In this document: piece after piece, positions 5,222-8,167 of the stretch | Layout: each line of letters opens with the position of its first letter | How positions within the stretch are numbered: position 1 is the first letter of the stretch | From: JAKOQB01 sp050258235 | Lineage (GTDB): Bacteria; Pseudomonadota; Gammaproteobacteria; Burkholderiales; Burkholderiaceae_F | DNA: 8,167 bases | Assembly: GCA_050258235.1 (NCBI GenBank) | Contig: JBLMYK010000251.1 | Span: 1-8,167, forward strand | Direction: 5' to 3' | The notes under the pieces: model-generated | Databases searched by the model: none | Seen by the model: the letters and a program-made list of their open reading frames with translations, nothing else | Told to the model about the DNA's origin: nothing | Made by a program: the position numbers and the translations under genes

Positions 5222-6430
5222 ATGCAGCTTCCGATCTATCTCGACTATTCGGCCACGACGCCGGTCGACCCACGCGTGGTCGACAAGATGGTGCCGTATC
5301 TGCGTGAGCATTTCGGCAATCCTGCGTCGCGCAGCCATTCCTTCGGCTGGGAGGCGGAAAAGGCGGTCGAGAATGCACGCGAGCAGGTGGCAGCGCTCGT
5401 CAACGCCGACGCGCGGGAGATCATCTGGACCTCCGGCGCGACGGAGGCGATCAACCTCGCGCTGAAGGGCGCGGCACACTTCTACAAGGACAAGGGCAAG
5501 CACCTCGTCACGGTCAAGACCGAGCACAAGGCCACCCTCGATGCGATGCGGGAACTCGAGCGCGAGGGCTTCGAGGTCACCTATCTCGACGTGCTGCAGA
5601 ACGGCCTGCTCGACCTCGAAGTGCTGAAGGCGACACTGCGCCCCGACACGATCCTGGTGTCGGTGATGTTCGTGAACAACGAGATCGGCGTGATCCAGGA
5701 CATCGCCACGATCGGCGAGATGTGCCGCAGTCGCGGCATCCTGTTCCACGTCGACGCGGCGCAAGCGACCGGCAAGGTCGTGATCGACCTGCAGAAGCTC
5801 AAGGTCGACCTGATGTCATTTTCTGCGCACAAGACGTACGGACCTAAGGGGATCGGGGCGCTGTATGTGCGCCGCAAGCCGCGCGTCCGGCTCGAGGCGC
5901 AGATGCATGGCGGCGGCCACGAGCGCGGGTTGCGGTCGGGTACTTTGCCCACGCACCAGATCGTCGGCATGGGGGAGGCATTTCGCCTGGCGCGGCTGGA
6001 AATGGCCACCGAGAACGAACGCATCCGCATGCTGCGCGACCGTTTGTGGAAGGGCCTGTCCGAGATCGAGGAGGTCTACGTCAACGGTGACATGGACCAC
6101 CGGGTCCCGCACAACCTGAACGTGAGCTTCAACTTCGTCGAAGGCGAGTCACTGATCATGGCGATCAAGGACATCGCGGTGTCGTCAGGTTCGGCGTGCA
6201 CGTCTGCCAGCCTGGAGCCTTCATACGTGCTGCGCGCGCTGGGTCGCAGTGACGAACTGGCGCACAGCTCGATACGCTTCACGGTCGGCCGCTTCACGAC
6301 GGAGGAGGAGATCGACTATGCGGTGGCATTGATCAAGCGCAAGGTCGCCAAGCTGCGCGACCTCTCGCCGCTGTGGGAAATGCACAAGGAAGGCATCGAT
6401 CTGAACACGGTGCAATGGGCAGCACACTGA
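5222..6430 (+). CDS. iscS: IscS, cysteine desulfurase
   Basis: IscS is a PLP-dependent enzyme that converts cysteine to alanine and carries the sulfur as a persulfide, which it hands to IscU and other acceptors such as tRNA-thiolation proteins. From ATG 5222 the protein has 402 residues (E. coli 404) and begins MQLPIYLDYSATTPVD, nearly identical to E. coli. Visible are SGATEAINLAL at 71-81, His102 in TEHK, the HVDAAQATGK strand at 177-185, the PLP Lys204 in SAHKTYGPKG, and the mobile-loop catalytic Cys326 in SSGSACTSAS. The C-terminal VQWAAH matches the tail that contacts IscU. An upstream in-frame GTG at 5216 would add two residues but is too close to the ribosome-binding site. The gene begins 11 bases past iscR and is followed by iscU after 19 bases, so co-transcription is near certain. 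Confidence 0.98.
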   Translation: MQLPIYLDYSATTPVDPRVVDKMVPYLREHFGNPASRSHSFGWEAEKAVENAREQVAALVNADAREIIWTSGATEAINLALKGAAHFYKDKGKHLVTVKTEHKATLDAMRELEREGFEVTYLDVLQNGLLDLEVLKATLRPDTILVSVMFVNNEIGVIQDIATIGEMCRSRGILFHVDAAQATGKVVIDLQKLKVDLMSFSAHKTYGPKGIGALYVRRKPRVRLEAQMHGGGHERGLRSGTLPTHQIVGMGEAFRLARLEMATENERIRMLRDRLWKGLSEIEEVYVNGDMDHRVPHNLNVSFNFVEGESLIMAIKDIAVSSGSACTSASLEPSYVLRALGRSDELAHSSIRFTVGRFTTEEEIDYAVALIKRKVAKLRDLSPLWEMHKEGIDLNTVQWAAH

Positions 6431-6449
6431 ATTCGTAAGAGGAACAGAC

Positions 6450-6866
6450 ATGGCTTACAGTGAAAAGGTCATTGATCACTACGAGAATCCGCGCAACGTA
6501 GGCGCGTTCGACAAGAGCGACGATGCTATCGGTACCGGCATGGTCGGCGCGCCCGCCTGCGGCGACGTGATGAAGCTGCAGATCAAGGTCAACCCGCAGG
6601 GGGTGATCGAGGACGCGCGCTTCAAAACCTACGGCTGCGGCTCGGCGATCGCCTCGTCGTCGCTGGTCACCGAATGGGTCAAGGGCAAGACGCTCGACCA
6701 GGCGATGACGATCAAGAACACCCACATCGCCGAGGAGCTCGCGCTGCCGCCGGTCAAGATCCACTGTTCGATCCTGGCCGAGGATGCGATCAAGGCCGCG
6801 ATCAACGATTACCGGAAGAAGCACGGCCTCGACGAGCCGACCGAACAGCAGAAGGCGGCGGCCTGA
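6450..6866 (+). CDS. iscU: IscU, Fe-S cluster assembly scaffold
   Basis: IscU is the scaffold on which Fe-S clusters are built from IscS sulfur before transfer to target proteins. The 138-residue protein is nearly identical to E. coli IscU (128 residues) over most of its length. Cluster ligands and helpers Cys37, Asp39, Cys63, His105 and Cys106 are all present. The LPPVK motif at 99-103, bound by the HscA chaperone, is intact. The C terminus is about ten residues longer than in E. coli, a polar tail (EPTEQQKAAA) that looks like a disordered extension. AAGAGGAA ends 5 bases before the ATG, a strong ribosome-binding site suited to a protein needed in excess. It lies between iscS and iscA, 30 bases from the latter. 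Confidence 0.98.
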   Translation: MAYSEKVIDHYENPRNVGAFDKSDDAIGTGMVGAPACGDVMKLQIKVNPQGVIEDARFKTYGCGSAIASSSLVTEWVKGKTLDQAMTIKNTHIAEELALPPVKIHCSILAEDAIKAAINDYRKKHGLDEPTEQQKAAA

Positions 6867-6896
6867 GTGCCAATCAGCTGAAGAAGGAGTAAAGCC

Positions 6897-7220
6897 ATGG
6901 CCGTCACGATGACGGAACGCGCGGCGACCCACGTTGCCGGTTTCATCGCCAAGCGCGGCAAGGGTATCGGCCTGCGCCTCGGGGTGCGCACGACCGGGTG
7001 TTCCGGGATGGCGTACAAGCTCGAGTACGCAGATGCCGCCAATCCCGACGACCAGCAGTTCGAGAGCCACGGCGTTCGCATCCTCGTCGATCCGAAGAGC
7101 CTCGCGTATCTGGACGGCACCGAACTGGACTTCGTGCGCGAAGGGCTCAACCAGGGATTCAAGTTCAACAACCCGAGGGAAAAGGACCGCTGCGGCTGCG
7201 GCGAGTCGTTCCGGGTGTAA
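6897..7220 (+). CDS. iscA: IscA, A-type Fe-S carrier protein
   Basis: IscA is a small A-type carrier that receives clusters or iron and delivers them to apo-proteins. The 107-residue length equals that of E. coli IscA, and the three ligand cysteines fall at the same positions: Cys35 in TTGCSG, and Cys99 and Cys101 in CGCGESF near the C terminus. Those motifs and the isc setting separate it from ErpA and SufA. AAGGAG (6884-6889) lies 7 bases before the ATG at 6897, an excellent ribosome-binding site. After its stop comes an 82-base gap containing a terminator-like hairpin before hscB, unlike the tight spacing elsewhere in this operon, so iscA may mark the end of a more abundant upstream transcript. 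Confidence 0.97.
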   Translation: MAVTMTERAATHVAGFIAKRGKGIGLRLGVRTTGCSGMAYKLEYADAANPDDQQFESHGVRILVDPKSLAYLDGTELDFVREGLNQGFKFNNPREKDRCGCGESFRV

Positions 7221-7253
7221 GCGGCGCATCCGTCCCGAGTCCCACCCGATCAC

Positions 7254-7297
7254 GCGGCTGTCCGTCGGTGAGCCGACCCGGCAGCCGCTTTTCGTTT
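7254..7297 (+). terminator. Terminator-like hairpin between iscA and hscB
   Basis: GCGGCTG (7254-7260) pairs perfectly with CAGCCGC (7282-7288) and extends by a T-G and a C-G pair. After a small internal loop, GTCGG (7264-7268) pairs with CCGAC (7273-7277) around the tetraloop TGAG: about 14 pairs in all. TTTTCGTTT follows (7289-7297), the layout of an intrinsic terminator. Since hscB and hscA follow in the same direction with no room for a promoter after it, partial read-through (attenuation) is more likely than full termination. Confidence 0.65.
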
Positions 7298-7302
7298 CCG
7301 AC

Positions 7303-7851
7303 ATGGCGAGCAGCATTCCGGACCATTTCGCACTCTTCGGCCTCGAGCCGCGCTTCGCGCTCGATGCAGGACTGCTGGACATCGCCTACAAGCGCGTGCA
7401 GGACAAGGTGCACCCCGACCGTTTCGCGGGTGGCACGCCGGCCGAGCGGCGCATTGCAGTGCAGTGGGCGGCGCGCGCAAACGAGGCGCTGCAGACACTG
7501 CGCTCGCCAGTCCGGCGCGCGGCCTATCTATGCGAACTCAACGGCGTCGCGCTCGGCGCCGAGTCGAACACCGTGATGCCGCCGGCGTTCCTGATGCAGC
7601 AGCTCGAATGGCGCGAAGCGCTGGCGGAAGCCGCGAAGGCCGCGGATCCGCACGCACTCGACGTGCTGGCGCGGCAAACGGACTCCGCGCGCGCCGGGCT
7701 GGTGGACGATTTGACGCGCGCGATCGACGCTGACCGCGACTTTGTCCGCGCGTCTGCGCTGGTGCGCCAGCTGATGTTCGTCGACAAGATGCGAGACGAG
7801 ATCGAGCGCGTGCGCCATGCGCAGGTCGAGGCGCCGTCAGACATGGGCTGA
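7303..7851 (+). CDS. hscB: HscB, J-domain co-chaperone for Fe-S assembly
   Basis: HscB is a J-protein that brings IscU to HscA and stimulates the HscA ATPase during cluster transfer. From ATG 7303 it has 182 residues (E. coli 171). The J-domain occupies roughly 1-75, beginning PDHFALFGLEPRF, with the essential HPD motif at 37-39 followed by RF. The C-terminal part, about 90-172, is charged and helical with LMQQLEWREAL at 97-107, matching the three-helix IscU-binding domain. The open frame extends upstream into iscA in another frame, but ATG 7303 is the only plausible start after the iscA stop and matches the family N terminus. Oddly, no purine-rich ribosome-binding site precedes it: the space holds the T-rich tail of a strong hairpin. 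hscA starts 5 bases after its stop. Confidence 0.95.
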   Translation: MASSIPDHFALFGLEPRFALDAGLLDIAYKRVQDKVHPDRFAGGTPAERRIAVQWAARANEALQTLRSPVRRAAYLCELNGVALGAESNTVMPPAFLMQQLEWREALAEAAKAADPHALDVLARQTDSARAGLVDDLTRAIDADRDFVRASALVRQLMFVDKMRDEIERVRHAQVEAPSDMG

Positions 7852-7856
7852 ACCGC

Positions 7857-8167
7857 ATGGCACTGCTGCAGATCGCGGAACCGGGCATGTCGACCGCGCC
7901 GCACGAGCATCGGCTTGCGGTCGGCATCGACCTCGGCACGACGAATTCGCTGGTCGCCACGGTGCGGCACAGCCTGCCCGAGGTCATCGGCGACCAGCAC
8001 GGCCGGCCGCTGCTGCCGTCGATCGTCCGCTATCTCGCGGATGGAACGGTCGAGGTCGGTTTCGAGGCGCAGCAGCACCAGGCGACCGATCCGCGCAACA
8101 CGATCGTGTCGGTCAAGCGCTTCATGGGGCGCGGTGTCAGGGACGTCGAGCATGTCGAGAACCTGCC
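7857..8167 (+). CDS. hscA: HscA, Hsp70-type chaperone for Fe-S assembly (partial)
   Basis: HscA is a specialised Hsp70 ATPase that, with HscB, binds the LPPVK motif of IscU and promotes cluster release to acceptor proteins. Only the first 103 codons are in the window; the frame is open to the right edge. The N terminus MALLQIAEPG closely follows E. coli HscA. The first phosphate-binding motif of the Hsp70 nucleotide-binding domain, GIDLGTTNS, is at 23-31, followed by LLPSIVRY and the conserved NTIVSVKRFMGR. The N-terminal extension ahead of GIDLGTTNS distinguishes HscA from DnaK. It starts 5 bases after hscB, so the two are almost certainly co-transcribed and translationally coupled. By synteny a ferredoxin gene (fdx) would be expected beyond the window. 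Confidence 0.97.
   Translation, partial: MALLQIAEPGMSTAPHEHRLAVGIDLGTTNSLVATVRHSLPEVIGDQHGRPLLPSIVRYLADGTVEVGFEAQQHQATDPRNTIVSVKRFMGRGVRDVEHVENL

Noticed and set aside
6934..7302. Possible N-terminal extension of HscB reaching back into iscA
   Set aside because: The open frame does run back to 6934, but it overlaps iscA out of frame. Family length and the PDHFALFGLEP start support ATG 7303.
6333..7382. 349-codon minus-strand frame across iscU, iscA and their gaps
   Set aside because: Antisense to three near-identical Isc proteins; composition is that of a shadow frame.

Overview
The window is an ordinary, gene-dense, GC-rich chromosomal stretch of housekeeping genes. The order (aromatic/aspartate aminotransferase diverging from uvrB, then a low-molecular-weight tyrosine phosphatase, then iscR-iscS-iscU-iscA-hscB-hscA) and the protein sequences point to a betaproteobacterium. 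That assignment is inferred from remembered synteny and protein similarity, not from a database search. I see no insertion sequence, prophage gene, CRISPR array or unknown protein family.

Layout. On the minus strand at the left end are a complete tRNA-Asn (GTT) with its own consensus-like promoter and a strong intrinsic terminator, and upstream of it a TyrB/AspC-type aminotransferase. A 246-base divergent intergenic region separates this from uvrB on the plus strand. After a 204-base gap comes a low-molecular-weight protein-tyrosine phosphatase, followed by a GC-rich perfect hairpin. A 237-base regulatory region then precedes the iron-sulfur cluster (Isc) operon: the regulator IscR, cysteine desulfurase IscS, scaffold IscU, A-type carrier IscA, J-protein co-chaperone HscB and Hsp70-type chaperone HscA. 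HscA is cut by the right edge of the window.

How the genes work together. IscS takes sulfur from cysteine and passes it to IscU, where the Fe-S cluster is built. HscB and HscA act on IscU through its LPPVK motif to release the cluster, IscA serves as carrier, and IscR senses cluster supply and represses the operon. The key residues of this cycle are visible in every complete member. A sigma-70-like promoter lies upstream of iscR, and an IscR type 1-like box overlaps its -35 element, so autoregulation is likely.

No undescribed system is evident in the coding content. The most interesting signals are non-coding: a terminator-like hairpin with a T-rich tail directly before hscB inside the isc operon, a 41-base imperfect dyad at the very start of the predicted iscR transcript, a GC-rich hairpin inside the 3' end of iscR, and a 13-base piece of the tRNA-Asn repeated just beyond the tRNA's 3' end.
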